A DNA stretch of 64,000 bases from Subtercola frigoramans (GCF_016907385.1 NZ_JAFBBU010000001.1:1922001-1986000), one strand, 5' to 3'; counted from the stretch's first letter, positions 1 to 12,166 are shown. The notes: a model not told the origin generated them from the letters alone. Numbers and translations: made by a program.

Positions 1-702
1 CGACAGGCCGCCTTCACTGCGCAGTCCGAAACGCCGAAGGATGCTGGTAACCTCCTGCTCGAGGTGCCGATGCTCTACGTGGCGACCACGCCGGCGAACA
101 AGCCCCTCGAACGCCTCACCATCAAGGGCCTCGCCTTTCGCGGGCGAGGAACGTTCATCGTGTGGCAACACGGCGTCACACTCTCCGTCAACGGGGAACC
201 CGACGTCTTCGTGCCCGTGGCCGACATCCGTTCGATCGGAACATCGACCTACACGATCGATCGTGTCGTCGAATCCGGTGGACTGGTCCGGCTCGACTGG
301 ACCTCGGCTCTCGACGGCGACGACGAGGCTCGGCTGAACGCCGCAACCGCCGGGGCGAACCGCGCCGAACGCAACGCCGCCATCGCCCGCGCCATCTCGA
401 CCGCACACGACACCGCGGAGGCCGCTGCGGCGGTCGCCGCTGCCACCGAGGAGTTCGACCACGCACACCCCCGGCCGCGCGCGGGTGATCGAGGCGCGGC
501 CCAGACGGGTCACCGCAGCTCGACGGCGACGATCGTCGCCCACAGCACCGCCGACGTCGAGTCGTACGTGCGGATTCTCGACCAGGCCGACAGCACCCGC
601 GTTCTCGAGGCGGTCGACGGAATCGTCGCAGCCTTCACCCGAACAACACAGCCCAACACCCCACCCCCCGCAACCCCGACGCAGGAAGGGACTCTCGCGT
701 GA
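1..702 (+). CDS. PH-like domain protein, 5' partial, upstream of carA
   Basis: The frame is open from base 1, so the start lies outside the window; the GTG at 64 is only an internal candidate. The visible part has a compact beta-rich stretch (from MLYVATTP to about VRLDWTS) resembling the PH-like domain of small membrane-associated proteins found just upstream of carA in Microbacteriaceae. It is followed by a long Ala/Arg/Glu-rich, probably helical tail and a Pro/Thr-rich C-terminus. An N-terminal membrane anchor would be expected in the missing part. The stop is at 700-702 and overlaps the GTG of carA (699), so it is translationally coupled to pyrimidine synthesis, but its role is unknown. 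The domain call rests on context plus general resemblance. Confidence 0.7.
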   Translation, partial: RQAAFTAQSETPKDAGNLLLEVPMLYVATTPANKPLERLTIKGLAFRGRGTFIVWQHGVTLSVNGEPDVFVPVADIRSIGTSTYTIDRVVESGGLVRLDWTSALDGDDEARLNAATAGANRAERNAAIARAISTAHDTAEAAAAVAAATEEFDHAHPRPRAGDRGAAQTGHRSSTATIVAHSTADVESYVRILDQADSTRVLEAVDGIVAAFTRTTQPNTPPPATPTQEGTLA

Positions 703-1859
703 TCGCCGCAGAGCCCGCAGTTTTTGTTCTCGAAGACGGCAATCGGTACGTGGGGCGCGCCTATGGCGCCCGCGGCCGCACCATCGGCGAAGCGGTCTTC
801 GCCACCGGAATGACCGGGTACCAGGAGACGCTGACCGATCCTTCGTACGCCGGCCAGATCGTCATGATGACGGCACCGCACATCGGCAACACCGGCACCA
901 ACGACGAAGACCTCGAGTCCAGCCGCATCTGGGTCTCGGGATTCGTCGTGCGCGACCCTTCGCGAGTCGTATCCAACTTCCGTGCGACCCGCAGCCTCGA
1001 CGACGACCTCGTCCGCGATGAAGTGGTGGGAATCAGCGGCATCGACACCCGGGCCGTGACGCGGCACATCCGGTCATCCGGTGCCATGCGCGCGGGCATC
1101 TTCTCGGGCCCCGACTTCGAACTGTCACCGGATGCCCAGCTCGAGCTGGTTCGCGCCGGCGCCGAAATGGCGGGCCAGAACCTCTCGAAGGTCGTCTCGA
1201 CACCCGAGCCGTACACGGTCGCTGCCGTCGGCGAACGTGTCGGATCCGTCGTGGTTCTCGACCTCGGCGTCAAGAAGTCGACTCTCAACTATCTCGCCGA
1301 CCGCGGCTTCGACGTGGAGGTGCTGCCGGAGTCCTCGACCTCGGCGGAGATCCTCGCGCTCGACCCCTCGGCACTCTTCTACTCGAACGGCCCCGGCGAC
1401 CCCGAGGCGTCTGAGGGGCATGTGCAGGTGCTCCGCGATGTGCTGCACGCGGGGCTGCCGTACTTCGGTATCTGCTTCGGCAACCAGTTGCTCGGCCGCG
1501 CGCTCGGTTTCGGCACCTACAAGCTGCCGTTCGGCCACCGCGGCATCAACCAGCCCGTGCTCGACCGAACGACGGGCCGCGTGGAGATCACCAGCCAGAA
1601 CCACGGCTTCGCTGTCGATGCCCCGCGCGAGGGCGTCATCGAGTCGCCAGAAGGGTTCGGCCTCGTCGAGGTGAGCCACGTGAGCCTGAACGATGACGTG
1701 GTCGAGGGCATCCGGTGCCTCGAGATCAACGCCTTCTCTGTGCAGTACCACCCGGAGGCGGCCGCCGGGCCGCACGACTCGATGTACCTCTTCGACCGAT
1801 TCAGAGACATGGTCCTGAGCTCCAACCTCCCGCACGCCAACTCCCAGGAAAGCAAGTAA
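699..1859 (+). CDS. carA: carbamoyl-phosphate synthase small subunit (glutamine amidotransferase)
   Basis: Hydrolyses glutamine and passes ammonia to CarB to make carbamoyl phosphate for pyrimidine and arginine synthesis. 386 aa, normal length. The N-terminal CarA domain begins with [15 protein letters not shown] and includes [15 protein letters not shown]. The class I amidotransferase domain (about residues 183-375) has the nucleophile Cys259 in [12 protein letters not shown], and the His-Glu pair in QYHPEA near residue 350. The GTG start at 699 overlaps the upstream stop, and the TAA stop shares bases with the ATG of carB, so the pair is coupled and should be made in equal amounts. Confidence 0.97.
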   Translation: MIAAEPAVFVLEDGNRYVGRAYGARGRTIGEAVFATGMTGYQETLTDPSYAGQIVMMTAPHIGNTGTNDEDLESSRIWVSGFVVRDPSRVVSNFRATRSLDDDLVRDEVVGISGIDTRAVTRHIRSSGAMRAGIFSGPDFELSPDAQLELVRAGAEMAGQNLSKVVSTPEPYTVAAVGERVGSVVVLDLGVKKSTLNYLADRGFDVEVLPESSTSAEILALDPSALFYSNGPGDPEASEGHVQVLRDVLHAGLPYFGICFGNQLLGRALGFGTYKLPFGHRGINQPVLDRTTGRVEITSQNHGFAVDAPREGVIESPEGFGLVEVSHVSLNDDVVEGIRCLEINAFSVQYHPEAAAGPHDSMYLFDRFRDMVLSSNLPHANSQESK

Positions 1860-4800
1860 TGCCCAAGAGAGAAGACATCAAGAGCGTCCTGGTCATCGGC
1901 TCCGGCCCGATCGTGATCGGCCAGGCCTGCGAGTTCGACTATTCGGGTACCCAGGCGTGCCGCGTGCTGCGTGAAGAGGGCGTTCGCGTCATCCTGGTGA
2001 ACTCGAACCCGGCCACGATCATGACCGACCCCGATTTCGCCGACGCCACCTACGTCGAACCCATCACCTGGCGGGTCATTGAGAGCATCATCGCCAAGGA
2101 GAAGCCCGACGCGATCCTGCCGACCCTCGGCGGCCAGACCGCGCTCAATGCGGCAATCGACCTGCACAACCACGGCATTCTCGAGAAGTACAACGTCGAG
2201 CTGATCGGCGCGAACTTCGAGGCCATCAACAAGGGTGAAGACCGCCAGATCTTCAAGGAGCTGGTGCTCGAGTGTGGCGCAGACGTCGCTCGCTCCTTCA
2301 TCGCCCACACCGTTGAAGAAGCCGTCGAGTACGCCGCAGACCTCGGCTACCCGCTCGTGGTGCGCCCCTCCTTCACTATGGGCGGCCTCGGCTCCGGGTT
2401 CGCGTACACCGAGACCGAGCTTCGCCGCATCGTGGGCGACGGCCTGCATCAGAGCCCCACCACCGAGGTACTGCTCGAAGAGAGCATTCTCGGCTGGAAG
2501 GAGTATGAGCTCGAGCTCATGCGCGACACGGCCGACAACACGGTGGTCGTGTGCTCGATCGAGAACGTCGACCCGGTCGGTGTGCACACCGGCGACTCCA
2601 TCACCGTGGCGCCCGCGCTCACGCTGACCGACCGTGAGTACCAGAACCTCCGCAACATCGGCATCGACATCATCCGCGCGGTCGGTGTCGACACCGGCGG
2701 GTGCAACATCCAGTTCGCGATCGACCCGGCGAACGGCCGGGTGATCGTGATCGAGATGAACCCGAGAGTCTCCCGGTCATCCGCCCTCGCCTCGAAGGCC
2801 ACCGGGTTCCCCATCGCGAAGATCGCCGCGAAGCTCGCCATCGGGTACCGCCTCGACGAGATCCCGAACGACATCACCAAGGTGACCCCTGCCTCGTTCG
2901 AGCCGACGCTCGACTACGTGGTCGTGAAGGTGCCCCGGTTCGCATTCGAGAAGTTCCCCGCGGCGGATGCCACGCTGACGACAACCATGAAGTCAGTGGG
3001 CGAGGCGATGGCGATCGGGCGAAACTACAGCACCGCCCTGCAGAAGGCCCTGCGTTCGCTCGAGAAGCGCGGCTCCTCGTTCCACTGGGACGGCGAGCCC
3101 GGCAACAAGGACGAACTTCTGGCGATCGCCGCAGTGCCCACCGACGGCCGCATCGTCACCGTGCAGCAGGCGCTCCGCGCAGGCGCGACCATCGACGAGG
3201 TCTTCGAGTCGACCAAGATCGACCCCTGGTTCATCGACCAGATCGTGCTGATCAACGAGGTGGCGGATGCTGTTGCCGCCGCTCCTCTGACCGATGAGCA
3301 CATTCTCCGCCACGCCAAAGACCACGGTTTCTCCGACATTCAGATCGCGGCCCTCCGCGGCACCACCGAAGAGGAGATCCGCCAGATCCGGTACGGGCTC
3401 GACGTACGCCCGGTCTACAAGACCGTCGACACCTGCGCGGGGGAGTTCCCGGCGCTCACCCCGTACCACTATTCGAGCTACGACCTCGAGACCGAGGTCA
3501 TGCCGAGCGACCGCCGCAAGGTCGTCATTCTGGGCTCCGGCCCGAACCGCATCGGGCAGGGTGTCGAGTTCGACTACTCCTGCGTGCACGCCTCCTTCGC
3601 GCTGAGCGATGCCGGCTACGAGACCATCATGATCAACTGCAACCCCGAGACGGTCTCGACCGACTACGACACGAGTGACCGGCTGTACTTCGAGCCCCTG
3701 ACGCTCGAAGACGTGCTTGAGGTCATCCACGCCGAGAGCCAGAGCGGCGACCTCGTCGGTGTCGTGGTGCAACTCGGTGGCCAGACCGCGCTCGGGCTCG
3801 CGAAAGGGCTGAAGGCCGCAGGCGTGCCGATTCTCGGAACGACACCGGAGGCGATCGACCTCGCCGAAGAGCGCGGGCTCTTTGCGGGCATCCTCGATGC
3901 AGCCGGCCTGCTCGCACCGAAGAACGGCACGGCGACCGACTACAAGACCGCCGTCGTCGTCGCCGAGGAGATCGGCTACCCCGTTCTGGTTCGCCCCTCG
4001 TACGTACTCGGCGGCCGAGGCATGGAGATCGTCTACGACAGTCCCTCCCTCGAGGACTACTTCGAGCGGGTCGCCGGCCAGGGGATCGTCGGGCCGACAC
4101 ATCCGCTGCTCGTGGACCGCTTTCTCGACGACGCGATCGAGATCGACGTCGACGCGCTCTACGACGGCGTCGACCTCTACATCGGCGGCATCATGGAGCA
4201 CATCGAGGAGGCCGGAATCCACTCCGGCGACTCGAGTTGCACGCTGCCGCCCGTGACGCTCGGGCAGGATGTCATCGCCCGGGTCAAGAAGGCAACGCTG
4301 GGTATCGCCGAGGGCGTCGGCGTGCGCGGGCTGCTGAACGTACAGTTCGCCGTGGGGGCCGGAATCCTCTACGTGCTCGAAGCGAACCCCCGGGCATCCA
4401 GAACCGTGCCGTTCGTCTCGAAGGCGCTCGGCATACCGCTGGCCAAGGCCGCCTCACGAATCATGGTCGGCGACACCATCGCCGAACTGGTGGCCGAGGG
4501 TATGCTGCCGAAGCTCGACGGCTCGATCGTTCCCTTCGATGCGCCGGTCTCAGTGAAGGAGGCCGTGCTGCCGTTCAAGCGGTTCCGCACCAAGGAGGGA
4601 ATGGTCGTCGACTCGGTACTGGGGCCGGAGATGCGCTCGACGGGCGAGGTCATGGGCATCGACCGCGACTTCCCGCGGGCGTTTGCGAAGAGCCAGGAGG
4701 CCGCCTACGGAGGGCTTCCGCAGTCGGGCGCCGTGTTCGTGTCGGTCTCTGACCGCGACAAACGCGCCATCGTGCTGCCGGTGCTCAGGCTGTCACAACT

Positions 4801-5203
4801 CGGCTTCGAGATCCTTGCGACGGTCGGTACGGCCGAGGTGCTGAACCGCAACGGCATCCGCACTCGCATCGTGCGCAAGTACAGCCAGGGCGCCTCGCGC
4901 ACGAACGAACCGAACATCGTCGACCTGATCAACCGCAACGAGGTCGACATCGTGATCAACACGCCGTCGGGCCGCTCGGCGCGTGCTGACGGGTACGAGA
5001 TCCGGGCAGCGGCCGTGGCAGCGGACAAGCCGCTCTTCACGACGATCGCGCAGCTCGGTGCTGCCGTCGCCTCGTTCGACGGCATTCGCGACGGCTTCAC
5101 CGTGACCAGCCTGCAGGAGTACGCGTGGGAGCGGTCTGAGGCACTCGAGCGAGCTGAAGAGGCGGCCGCGGCAGAGCTGCTGCTCGAAGAACTCGAGGCG
5201 TAG
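1859..5203 (+). CDS. carB: carbamoyl-phosphate synthase large subunit
   Basis: Makes carbamoyl phosphate from bicarbonate, ammonia and two ATP. I place the start at the ATG at 1859 ([17 protein letters not shown]), which overlaps the carA stop as TAATG; the frame is open further upstream only because carA is GC-rich. 1114 aa, typical size. It has two homologous ATP-grasp halves: the first begins with [21 protein letters not shown] and the second, near residue 557, with [20 protein letters not shown]. Both contain EMNPR or EANPR ATP-grasp signatures. The C-terminal MGS-like allosteric domain includes [21 protein letters not shown]. It ends in a Glu/Ala-rich tail. pyrF follows within a few bases. 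Confidence 0.97.
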   Translation: MPKREDIKSVLVIGSGPIVIGQACEFDYSGTQACRVLREEGVRVILVNSNPATIMTDPDFADATYVEPITWRVIESIIAKEKPDAILPTLGGQTALNAAIDLHNHGILEKYNVELIGANFEAINKGEDRQIFKELVLECGADVARSFIAHTVEEAVEYAADLGYPLVVRPSFTMGGLGSGFAYTETELRRIVGDGLHQSPTTEVLLEESILGWKEYELELMRDTADNTVVVCSIENVDPVGVHTGDSITVAPALTLTDREYQNLRNIGIDIIRAVGVDTGGCNIQFAIDPANGRVIVIEMNPRVSRSSALASKATGFPIAKIAAKLAIGYRLDEIPNDITKVTPASFEPTLDYVVVKVPRFAFEKFPAADATLTTTMKSVGEAMAIGRNYSTALQKALRSLEKRGSSFHWDGEPGNKDELLAIAAVPTDGRIVTVQQALRAGATIDEVFESTKIDPWFIDQIVLINEVADAVAAAPLTDEHILRHAKDHGFSDIQIAALRGTTEEEIRQIRYGLDVRPVYKTVDTCAGEFPALTPYHYSSYDLETEVMPSDRRKVVILGSGPNRIGQGVEFDYSCVHASFALSDAGYETIMINCNPETVSTDYDTSDRLYFEPLTLEDVLEVIHAESQSGDLVGVVVQLGGQTALGLAKGLKAAGVPILGTTPEAIDLAEERGLFAGILDAAGLLAPKNGTATDYKTAVVVAEEIGYPVLVRPSYVLGGRGMEIVYDSPSLEDYFERVAGQGIVGPTHPLLVDRFLDDAIEIDVDALYDGVDLYIGGIMEHIEEAGIHSGDSSCTLPPVTLGQDVIARVKKATLGIAEGVGVRGLLNVQFAVGAGILYVLEANPRASRTVPFVSKALGIPLAKAASRIMVGDTIAELVAEGMLPKLDGSIVPFDAPVSVKEAVLPFKRFRTKEGMVVDSVLGPEMRSTGEVMGIDRDFPRAFAKSQEAAYGGLPQSGAVFVSVSDRDKRAIVLPVLRLSQLGFEILATVGTAEVLNRNGIRTRIVRKYSQGASRTNEPNIVDLINRNEVDIVINTPSGRSARADGYEIRAAAVAADKPLFTTIAQLGAAVASFDGIRDGFTVTSLQEYAWERSEALERAEEAAAAELLLEELEA

Positions 5204-5211
5204 GGGTGGTG

Positions 5212-6147
5212 ATGGTTGGCACCCGGGTGACGCCCTTCGGCGAACGGCTGGCCGAGGCCTTCCGCGAACGTGGGCAGCTCTGCGTGGGCATCGACCCGCA
5301 CGACTACCTGTTGCGCGAGTGGAACCTGCCGCTGAGTGCCGCTGGAGTGCGCGAATTCGGCCTCCGGGTGGTGAATGCTGCGGCAGGGGCTGTGGGCATC
5401 GTCAAGCCGCAGGTGGCCTTCTTCGAGCTGTTCGGCTCGGCCGGTTATTCGGCCCTCGAAGACGTTTTCTCGGCTGCCCGCGCCGCCGGTCTGATCGTGA
5501 TCGCCGATGCGAAGCGGGGCGACATCGGAACCAGCGCAGAGGCCTACGGTCGGGCATGGTTGCAAGCGGGGTCGCCGCTCGAGGCCGACGCCGTGACCAT
5601 GACGGCCTACGCCGGAGTCGGCTCCCTCCAACCGGTCTTCGATCTCGCCGAAACGGCAGGCAAGGGTGTCTTCGTGCTGAGTGCGACCTCGAACCCCGAG
5701 TCGTTCCAGCTCCAGACGGCGAGGGCCTCTGGCACGGACGGCGACAGTTCGGTGGCCGGGCTCGTGGCCAACGAGGTCTCTGCGCACAATGCATCAGCGC
5801 GTGCCCAGGTACTCGCGCACGGCAGTGCCGACACCTCGGCCGAACCCACCCCCGACACCGCCGCGCTCGGTAACATCGGACTTGTGTTGGGTGCGACGAA
5901 GAACCTCAGTGACTATGGCATCGATACAGCGCGCCTCGCCCTCGTACCGGCCACCCCTGTGCTCGCCCCGGGATTCGGCTTTCAGGGCGCGCTCTTCAGC
6001 AGCGTGCGCTCGGTCTTCGGCCACCTGACGCCCGGTACGGTTGTTGCCGTGTCGAGGTCGGTACTGGCCGCAGGGCCGAAGCAGCTCGAGCAGAGCATCC
6101 GGCAGCAGTCTGACGAACTCGCAGAAGCATTGGTGGCCAGCGCGTGA
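5212..6147 (+). CDS. pyrF: orotidine 5'-phosphate decarboxylase
   Basis: Decarboxylates OMP to UMP, the last step of de novo UMP synthesis. It belongs to the longer actinobacterial/mycobacterial-type OMP decarboxylase subfamily: about 311 aa, with the active-site loop [18 protein letters not shown], the substrate contact LCVGIDPH, and a C-terminal [13 protein letters not shown] phosphate loop ([12 protein letters not shown]). Three start codons lie in a row (GTG 5206, GTG 5209, ATG 5212). I prefer ATG 5212 because GGGG at 5203-5206 is then suitably spaced. It follows carB by 8 bases and its TGA overlaps the GTG of the next gene, so it belongs to the same operon. Confidence 0.94.
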   Translation: MVGTRVTPFGERLAEAFRERGQLCVGIDPHDYLLREWNLPLSAAGVREFGLRVVNAAAGAVGIVKPQVAFFELFGSAGYSALEDVFSAARAAGLIVIADAKRGDIGTSAEAYGRAWLQAGSPLEADAVTMTAYAGVGSLQPVFDLAETAGKGVFVLSATSNPESFQLQTARASGTDGDSSVAGLVANEVSAHNASARAQVLAHGSADTSAEPTPDTAALGNIGLVLGATKNLSDYGIDTARLALVPATPVLAPGFGFQGALFSSVRSVFGHLTPGTVVAVSRSVLAAGPKQLEQSIRQQSDELAEALVASA

Positions 6148-7103
6148 CGACATCGGATTCCTCCCGGGAACCAGGGTCAGGCACCCCTCCCCGCCACACC
6201 ACACCTCCCGACGTCGACCGGGTCGCCGCCTCGAGGGCCGCCGTCGCTGCCCGTCGTGCGCGCGCTGCAGTGAAGTCCGCTATCGTCTCCGGGGCCCGCA
6301 CGGCGATGGATGTCGTGCAGACGGGGCTCGACGAACCGGGTTCCGCTGAGGCAGGGCTGCGCGTACGCGAGCTTCTGCGGTGCATCCCCGGGCTCGGCCC
6401 TGTCAGGGCAGACAAGGTTCTCGACACCCTCGCGATCTCTCCCTCAAAACGTCTCGGCGGCCTCGGCAAGCACCAGCGTGTGAAGCTCGTCGAGTACGTG
6501 GGCAAGCGCACCCAGCCGCCCTCAGCACCGCGCAGTTCACCTGCAGACCAACGCTCGCGCCTGGTCGTTCTCGCCGGGCCGACCGCGGTCGGCAAGGGCA
6601 CGGTGTCGACCTACATTCGCGAGAACTACCCCGAGGTCAAGCTGTCTGTGTCTGCGACGACGCGCGCGCCTCGGCCAGGAGAAGTCCACGGCGTCAGTTA
6701 CTACTTCGTCTCTGACGAGGAATTCGACAGGATGATCGCTGCCGACGAGTTTCTCGAATGGGCGACCGTTCACAACCAGTCGCGCTACGGTACGCCACGC
6801 GGGCCCGTGAATGAAGCCCTCGAAGGCGGGCGCAGTGTGCTGCTCGAGATCGACATCCAGGGCGCGCGCCAGGTACGAAAGACCGCACCCGATGCAGTGC
6901 TCGTCTTTCTGCTGCCACCGACGTGGGAGGAGCTCGTGCGCCGCCTGGTCGGTCGGGGCACCGAGTCGGCCGAAGAACAGGGGCGGCGCCTCGACACCGC
7001 GAAAGTCGAACTGGCGGCGCAGGATGAGTTCGATTTCCGTGTCGTGAACACCAAGGTCGACGATGCGGCGCGCGAGGTCGTAGACTTAATGAATATTTCC
7101 TAG
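6144..7103 (+). CDS. gmk: fused actinobacterial integration host factor (mIHF) and guanylate kinase
   Basis: 319 aa, about 110-120 residues longer than ordinary guanylate kinase. Residues about 20-118 form a mIHF-type DNA-binding domain: a basic helix ([20 protein letters not shown]) followed by a helix-two-turn-helix/HhH-like core ([19 protein letters not shown] ... LGGLGKHQR). Residues about 138-319 are guanylate kinase, which phosphorylates GMP to GDP. It has the P-loop GPTAVGKGT, the GMP-binding [19 protein letters not shown], and [13 protein letters not shown]. In mycobacteria mihF and gmk are adjacent separate genes; here they are one frame with no stop between them. The GTG at 6144 overlaps the pyrF stop. 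Whether the two domains stay joined in the cell is not known. Confidence 0.93.
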   Translation: MTTSDSSREPGSGTPPRHTTPPDVDRVAASRAAVAARRARAAVKSAIVSGARTAMDVVQTGLDEPGSAEAGLRVRELLRCIPGLGPVRADKVLDTLAISPSKRLGGLGKHQRVKLVEYVGKRTQPPSAPRSSPADQRSRLVVLAGPTAVGKGTVSTYIRENYPEVKLSVSATTRAPRPGEVHGVSYYFVSDEEFDRMIAADEFLEWATVHNQSRYGTPRGPVNEALEGGRSVLLEIDIQGARQVRKTAPDAVLVFLLPPTWEELVRRLVGRGTESAEEQGRRLDTAKVELAAQDEFDFRVVNTKVDDAAREVVDLMNIS

Positions 7104-7189
7104 GCCCTCCGTGGCCTTCTGCACGTTCTGAAGGCCCGTCACCCACCGTCATTCGGGGGTGTGCCTTCTCATCATCAAGGAGCATTTCC

Positions 7190-7456
7190 ATGCCAGCCAA
7201 GCCACTCGGCATCATTGACCCGCCCATCGACGAGCTGCTTTCGAAGGTCGACTCGAAGTACGCCCTGGTCATCTTCGCTTCCAAGCGTGCCCGCCAGATC
7301 AACGACTACTACGCAGACCTGCACGAAGGCAGCCTGTTCGACAACGTGGGCCCTCTGGTCGACTCCGGCATCGACGACAAGCCGCTCTCGATCGCCCTTC
7401 ACGAGATCAACGAAGACAAGCTCACGGTGAAGGCCAACGCGCCCATCGCCGACTGA
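7190..7456 (+). CDS. rpoZ: RNA polymerase omega subunit
   Basis: Small subunit that helps assemble the beta' subunit into RNA polymerase. 88 aa, the usual size for actinobacteria. The RpoZ core is visible: [28 protein letters not shown], then a short acidic/helical tail and [16 protein letters not shown]. It starts at ATG 7190 behind AAGGAG (7178-7183). Position directly after gmk and before coaBC is the standard actinobacterial order. A hairpin at 7464-7490 follows the stop. Confidence 0.95.
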   Translation: MPAKPLGIIDPPIDELLSKVDSKYALVIFASKRARQINDYYADLHEGSLFDNVGPLVDSGIDDKPLSIALHEINEDKLTVKANAPIAD

Positions 7457-7463
7457 ATATACG

Positions 7464-7490
7464 GCTGCGCCGGTCCCTGCCCGGCGCAGC
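7464..7490 (+). terminator. hairpin after rpoZ
   Basis: A perfect 10-bp stem (GCTGCGCCGG with CCGGCGCAGC) and a 7-base loop lie directly after the rpoZ stop. No T-run follows, which is common for actinobacterial terminator-like hairpins. A second weaker inverted repeat, GTCGCAC/GTGCGAC, lies at 7502-7530 with a 15-base loop. Function as a terminator is inferred from position. Confidence 0.5.
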
Positions 7491-7608
7491 AATCGGCGGG
7501 AGTCGCACGACGGAATTCAGCGTGTGCGACTGACAGCCATCTCGACGGCTCACTCTCGGCGCGGTTGCAGGGCTCATCCGTGAGGTGCAGATCTGACAGG
7601 GTAGAGCT

Positions 7609-8898
7609 ATGAACATCGTCGTCGGAATCACCGGGGGTATTGCTGCCTACAAGGCGGTCGGCGTCATCCGGAGCTTCGTGCTTGCAGGGCATTCCGTGCA
7701 GGTCATTGCGACCGAACATGCCCTTCGTTTCGTCGGTAAGCCCACCCTCGAGGCGATTTCTCGCAACACGGTCCATACCGACCTGTATGAGGGCGTGTCT
7801 GAGGTTCGGCACGTGGCGATCGGCCAGGCAGCTGACCTCATCGTCATCGCCCCGACCACAGCCAACACCGCGGCCAAACTCGCCGCAGGCATTGCGGATG
7901 ATCTGCTCGGCAACACCGTGCTCGCCACCACTGCTCCCATCCTCCTGGCGCCGGCGATGCACACCGAGATGTGGCAGAACGCCGCCACCGTGAGCAATGT
8001 GGCAACGCTTCGGGCGCGCGGCTTCCGCTTCGTCGGCCCGACAAGCGGCCAACTCACCGGAACGGACTCCGGCGTCGGCCGGATGGCAGAACCCGACGAC
8101 ATCGTTGCTGCCGCGTTCGGCATCCTCGCTTCCCTCGAACCGGGAGAACCTCAGCCGGGACAACCGCAACCGAGTGGATCGAAACCGGGTGAACCGGATC
8201 GCGACCTCGAGGGGCTGCGGGTCCTGATCTCCGCAGGTGGCACGCGCGAGCCGCTCGATCCTGTGCGGTTCATCGGCAACCGCTCCAGCGGCAAGCAGGG
8301 TGTTGCCCTGGCCGAGGCAGCGGTGGCGCGGGGAGCAGAGGTGACATTCGTCGGAGCTCATCTCGAGATCGAGCCTCCCCGGGGTGCGACGATCCATTCC
8401 GTCGAGACGGCAGAGGAGCTTCGCGTCGAGATGATCGCCCTTCTTCCAGAGGCCGACCTGGTGATCATGGCAGCGGCCGTCGCCGACTACCGGCCTCGCA
8501 CCGTGTCAGAGGGCAAGATCAAGAAGGACGTCACGGGCGACGTGCTCACACTCGAGCTCGTGAAGAACCCAGACATCCTTGCGGAGCTTGCGGCCTCAAA
8601 GGCCGAACACCAGGTGGTGGTGGGCTTCGCTGCCGAAACGGCACGGACGCAGGAAGAACTCCTAAGCCTTGGCCGGGCCAAGGTCGCCCGCAAGCGGTGC
8701 GACTACCTCGTCCTCAACACAGTGGGGTGGACCGAGGGCTTTGCCACAGACGGCAACACGATCATGGTGCTCGATCGTGACGGGCATAGAGTGATCGAGG
8801 CCGAGGGCACAAAGCTCTCCGTGGCACACAGCATCCTCACCGCGGTGAGCACACGTACTCCATCAGAAATCGCCGTAGAACCACCAGGAGCCCCATGA
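7609..8898 (+). CDS. coaBC: bifunctional phosphopantothenoylcysteine decarboxylase / phosphopantothenate-cysteine ligase
   Basis: Catalyses two consecutive steps of coenzyme A synthesis. The N-terminal flavoprotein CoaC domain (about 1-180) starts with [15 protein letters not shown] and has [22 protein letters not shown] and PAMHTEMW. The CoaB ligase domain (about 203-415) has [26 protein letters not shown] and KIKKDVTGD. The linker is unusual: residues about 173-200 are a Gly/Glu/Pro/Gln repeat ([12 protein letters not shown]...). 429 aa, ATG start at 7609. Its stop overlaps the ATG of metK (8895), so CoA and S-adenosylmethionine synthesis genes are coupled. Confidence 0.96.
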   Translation: MNIVVGITGGIAAYKAVGVIRSFVLAGHSVQVIATEHALRFVGKPTLEAISRNTVHTDLYEGVSEVRHVAIGQAADLIVIAPTTANTAAKLAAGIADDLLGNTVLATTAPILLAPAMHTEMWQNAATVSNVATLRARGFRFVGPTSGQLTGTDSGVGRMAEPDDIVAAAFGILASLEPGEPQPGQPQPSGSKPGEPDRDLEGLRVLISAGGTREPLDPVRFIGNRSSGKQGVALAEAAVARGAEVTFVGAHLEIEPPRGATIHSVETAEELRVEMIALLPEADLVIMAAAVADYRPRTVSEGKIKKDVTGDVLTLELVKNPDILAELAASKAEHQVVVGFAAETARTQEELLSLGRAKVARKRCDYLVLNTVGWTEGFATDGNTIMVLDRDGHRVIEAEGTKLSVAHSILTAVSTRTPSEIAVEPPGAP

Positions 8899-10088
8899 CG
8901 AACCTTCGCCTCTTCACCTCAGAATCGGTAACCGAAGGCCACCCCGACAAGATCTGCGACCAGATCTCCGACAGCATTCTCGATGCTCTACTCGAAGTCG
9001 ATCCCTCCAGCCGGGTCGCCGTGGAGACACTGGTCACCACCGGTCTGGTGCACGTGGCCGGCGAGGTCACCACGAAGGGCTATGTCGACATTCCGACTAT
9101 CGTGCGCGACCGCGTGCGTTCGATCGGCTACACCTCCTCAGACATCGGGTTCGACGGCAGTAGTTGCGGGGTCTCGGTGTCGATCGGCGCGCAGTCTCCC
9201 GACATAGCGCAGGGTGTCGACAATGCGTGGGAGACCAGGCAGGGCCACGACTCCGATCCCCTCGACCGCCAGGGTGCGGGTGACCAGGGCATCATGTTCG
9301 GGTTCGCCACCACCGAGACCCCCCAGTTCATGCCGCTGCCGATCTGGCTGGCCCACCGCCTGTCAGAGCGACTCGCCGAAGTGCGAAAGAGCGGCCAGCT
9401 CGACTACCTGCGGCCTGACGGCAAGACCCAGGTCACCATCGGCTACGAGGGGCTTTCGCCCCGCACAGTTGAAACGGTCGTCCTCTCGACCCAGCACACG
9501 CCGAGCGTCTCCACCGCCCAGCTCCAGGCCGACGTGGCCGAACTCGTCATCGGCCCGGTGCTGGCCGACGCACCACTGGATTCTGGCTCGGTGCGACTCC
9601 TGATCAACCCGACCGGCCGCTTCGAGATCGGCGGGCCCCAGGGTGACGCCGGTGTGACGGGTCGCAAGATCATCGTCGACACCTATGGGGGAGCGAGCAG
9701 GCATGGCGGCGGTGCCTTCAGCGGAAAAGACCCGTCGAAGGTCGACCGTTCGGCGGCGTATGCCATGCGGTGGGTCGCGAAGAACGCGGTGGCGGCAGGC
9801 CTGGCCGACAAGCTCGAAGTCCAGATCGCCTATGCGATCGGCAAGTCGGCTCCCATTGGGCTGTACGTGGAGACGTTCGGGACTGGTCATCTCCCCGACG
9901 ACGACATCATCAACGCCATCCGTGAAGTCTTCGATCTGCGCCCGGCCGCGATCATCGCCGACCTCGACCTGCTCCGGCCCATCTACGCCCAGACGGCCAC
10001 CTATGGTCACTTCGGCCGCGAACTGCCGGACTTCACGTGGGAGCGTCTTGACCGGGTCGAAGCCCTTCAGGGCGCAGCCCGGTTGTGA
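8895..10088 (+). CDS. metK: S-adenosylmethionine synthetase
   Basis: Makes S-adenosylmethionine from methionine and ATP. 397 aa, full length. Diagnostic motifs are [20 protein letters not shown] near the start, [12 protein letters not shown] (about residue 128), and the phosphate-binding glycine-rich [19 protein letters not shown] (about residue 272). It starts at ATG 8895, overlapping the coaBC stop, and its TGA overlaps the GTG of priA. No SAM riboswitch is visible upstream, and none would be expected with this overlap. Confidence 0.97.
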   Translation: MTNLRLFTSESVTEGHPDKICDQISDSILDALLEVDPSSRVAVETLVTTGLVHVAGEVTTKGYVDIPTIVRDRVRSIGYTSSDIGFDGSSCGVSVSIGAQSPDIAQGVDNAWETRQGHDSDPLDRQGAGDQGIMFGFATTETPQFMPLPIWLAHRLSERLAEVRKSGQLDYLRPDGKTQVTIGYEGLSPRTVETVVLSTQHTPSVSTAQLQADVAELVIGPVLADAPLDSGSVRLLINPTGRFEIGGPQGDAGVTGRKIIVDTYGGASRHGGGAFSGKDPSKVDRSAAYAMRWVAKNAVAAGLADKLEVQIAYAIGKSAPIGLYVETFGTGHLPDDDIINAIREVFDLRPAAIIADLDLLRPIYAQTATYGHFGRELPDFTWERLDRVEALQGAARL

Positions 10089-12166
10089 CCGGCGCCGGGG
10101 GTGCCGACCGGTCCCCGGGCGACATCGCCCCGGTACTGGTCGCCCGGGTGATGCTCGAATCGCTCCTCCCACAACTCGACCGTCTGTTCGACTACCGGAT
10201 TCCGGATCACCTCGTGGGCCTGGCCGTGCCCGGTGTTCGCGTGAAGGTTCCGCTGCGATCAGCAGGGCGAGTGTCACGGGGATATGTGATCGAGGTCACC
10301 AGCGATGCCGGCTACTCCGGATCGTTGAGTGAGGTCGACGAAGTCATCTCGCCAGTGCCGGTGCTGACCACAGAGGTCTGGGCGCTGGCCCGTCGGGTGG
10401 CCGACCGTGCCGCAGGCAACGCAAGTGATGTCGTGCGCCTCGCCGTCCCACCGCGGCAGGTGCGAGTCGAAAAGGCGTGGCAGCTGCGGCAGGCCGTGGT
10501 CGCCCCGCCGGATTCTGAAAGCACTGATTCTGAAAACACGATCGCGCCCGAGACACTCACACCGCCGCAGATCACAGGGTACGGGCCTGGGGCCGTCGAA
10601 GCAGCACTCGAACGACGGGCACGATTCGCACTGGCCGCCGTTCCCACGGTCACTCAGACGAGCGCGGGCGACTGGGTCGGCCAGTGGGCCACGACGATGG
10701 CGGCGATGGCGGTCTTCACGCTCGGGCTCGGCCGATCATCCATTCTCGTCGTGCCCGACTATCGCGACCAGGATCAGCTCGAAGCCGCACTTCAGGGCCT
10801 GGTTTCCGTGGGCCTTCTCGCAGTCGAATCGATCGCCAGAGTGGATGCCCGGCAGTCCAACTCCGAACGGTACGCGCATTTTCTCTCCTGCCTTGAAGAG
10901 CGGCCGAAGATCATCGTGGGCAACCGCTCTGCGATCTATGCCCCGGCCCACTCACTCGGGCTGATCGCGCTCTGGGACGAGGCCGACCCACTGCACAATG
11001 AGCCGCTGAGCCCGTACGTCGCTTCGCGCGATGTCGCCCTGGTCAGGCAGCAGCAGAGCGGCGCGGCCCTGGCGTTCGTCTCGCACTCGCGGAGTACCTT
11101 CGTGGAACGGCTCGTCGAACTCGATTTTGTCGAAGAGATTGCGCAGAACCCGCGGTTTCTGCCTCACGTCGTACCGACATCGTCGCAGGCCTCCACTGAC
11201 CGCTTCGCACAGTACGCCCGCATTCCCACGTCCGCATGGAACACCGCGCGAAAAGCACTCGAGACCGGGCCAGTACTGGTTCAGGTGGCGAGGCCGGGGT
11301 ACGCCCCGGTGCTGGCCTGCAGCAGTTGCGCCAAGCCTGCGCACTGCCAGGTGTGCGAGGGGCCCCTGCAGGCCGCGAGCCGGAACGCCAGGCCTTCGTG
11401 CGGTTGGTGTGGCGCCATTGCGGCCCAGTGGTCATGCCAGTACTGCGAGGGCACCAGCTTCCGGCTGGTGGGCAATGGCAGCTCCCGAACGGCCGAAGAC
11501 CTCGGCAAGGCCTTCCCGAAGACCCGGGTCATCGTGTCAGACGGCACACGATCGCTCACCGATGTGCCTGCCGCACCTGCGCTCGTCGTGGCCACCCGCG
11601 GCGCCGAGCCCGTCGCAGCCGGCGGGTACCACGCCGTCTTGTTGCTCGACGGCGAACGGATGCTCGCCCGCGAGTCGCTCACGGTTGCCGAAGAGTGCCT
11701 GCGGTGGTGGTCGAACGCCATCGCCCTGGCCGCCCCTCGCGCACCGGCCATCATCGTGGGGGTCGGCGGCGAGCTCGCGCGAACGCTGGTGACGTGGCAG
11801 CAGGGCAGGTTCGCCGCGTCAGAACTCGCCGACCGACGCACGCTTCGTTTTCCTCCAGCCATTCGTCTGGCAACCGTGCGGGGCACTCCGGAATCCGTTG
11901 CATCCGCTGTGAAAGAACTACACGATTCGGTGCAGGGCGAAGATAGCGCGAAGATAGATGTGCTCGGCCCGGTGCCCGACGAAGGCGATTTTGTGCGTTC
12001 CATCGTGCGATTCGACTATTCGGTCGGCGCCACAGTCGCCACCACTCTGCGTGCAGCGGTGATCAAGAATGCAGCAAACCGGCGAAAACCGGCTGGCAGA
12101 CCCGCGAACTACCGCACGCCACCCACCCTCAGGGTTCGATTCGATGACACGGAGATCCTCGATTGA
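10085..12166 (+). CDS. priA: PriA-like primosomal protein, probably without helicase activity
   Basis: Replication-restart protein homologue, 693 aa. The N-terminal 3'-DNA-binding domain is recognisable ([17 protein letters not shown] ... GVRVKVPL), as is the zinc-binding cluster with paired cysteines ([13 protein letters not shown], then [16 protein letters not shown]). The helicase core is degenerate: where a GSGKT P-loop is expected there is [14 protein letters not shown], and the DEEH box reads WDEADPLH. Such ATPase-poor PriA proteins are known in actinobacteria. GTG start at 10085 overlapping the metK stop; its own stop overlaps the TTG of fmt. A structural role in restart is inferred from the family. 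Confidence 0.9.
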   Translation: MTGAGGADRSPGDIAPVLVARVMLESLLPQLDRLFDYRIPDHLVGLAVPGVRVKVPLRSAGRVSRGYVIEVTSDAGYSGSLSEVDEVISPVPVLTTEVWALARRVADRAAGNASDVVRLAVPPRQVRVEKAWQLRQAVVAPPDSESTDSENTIAPETLTPPQITGYGPGAVEAALERRARFALAAVPTVTQTSAGDWVGQWATTMAAMAVFTLGLGRSSILVVPDYRDQDQLEAALQGLVSVGLLAVESIARVDARQSNSERYAHFLSCLEERPKIIVGNRSAIYAPAHSLGLIALWDEADPLHNEPLSPYVASRDVALVRQQQSGAALAFVSHSRSTFVERLVELDFVEEIAQNPRFLPHVVPTSSQASTDRFAQYARIPTSAWNTARKALETGPVLVQVARPGYAPVLACSSCAKPAHCQVCEGPLQAASRNARPSCGWCGAIAAQWSCQYCEGTSFRLVGNGSSRTAEDLGKAFPKTRVIVSDGTRSLTDVPAAPALVVATRGAEPVAAGGYHAVLLLDGERMLARESLTVAEECLRWWSNAIALAAPRAPAIIVGVGGELARTLVTWQQGRFAASELADRRTLRFPPAIRLATVRGTPESVASAVKELHDSVQGEDSAKIDVLGPVPDEGDFVRSIVRFDYSVGATVATTLRAAVIKNAANRRKPAGRPANYRTPPTLRVRFDDTEILD

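Noticed and set aside
8130..8210. Gly/Glu/Pro/Gln repeat in coaBC as a frameshift or insertion
   Set aside because: It lies exactly at the CoaC-CoaB domain linker and keeps the frame; linkers there are naturally variable.
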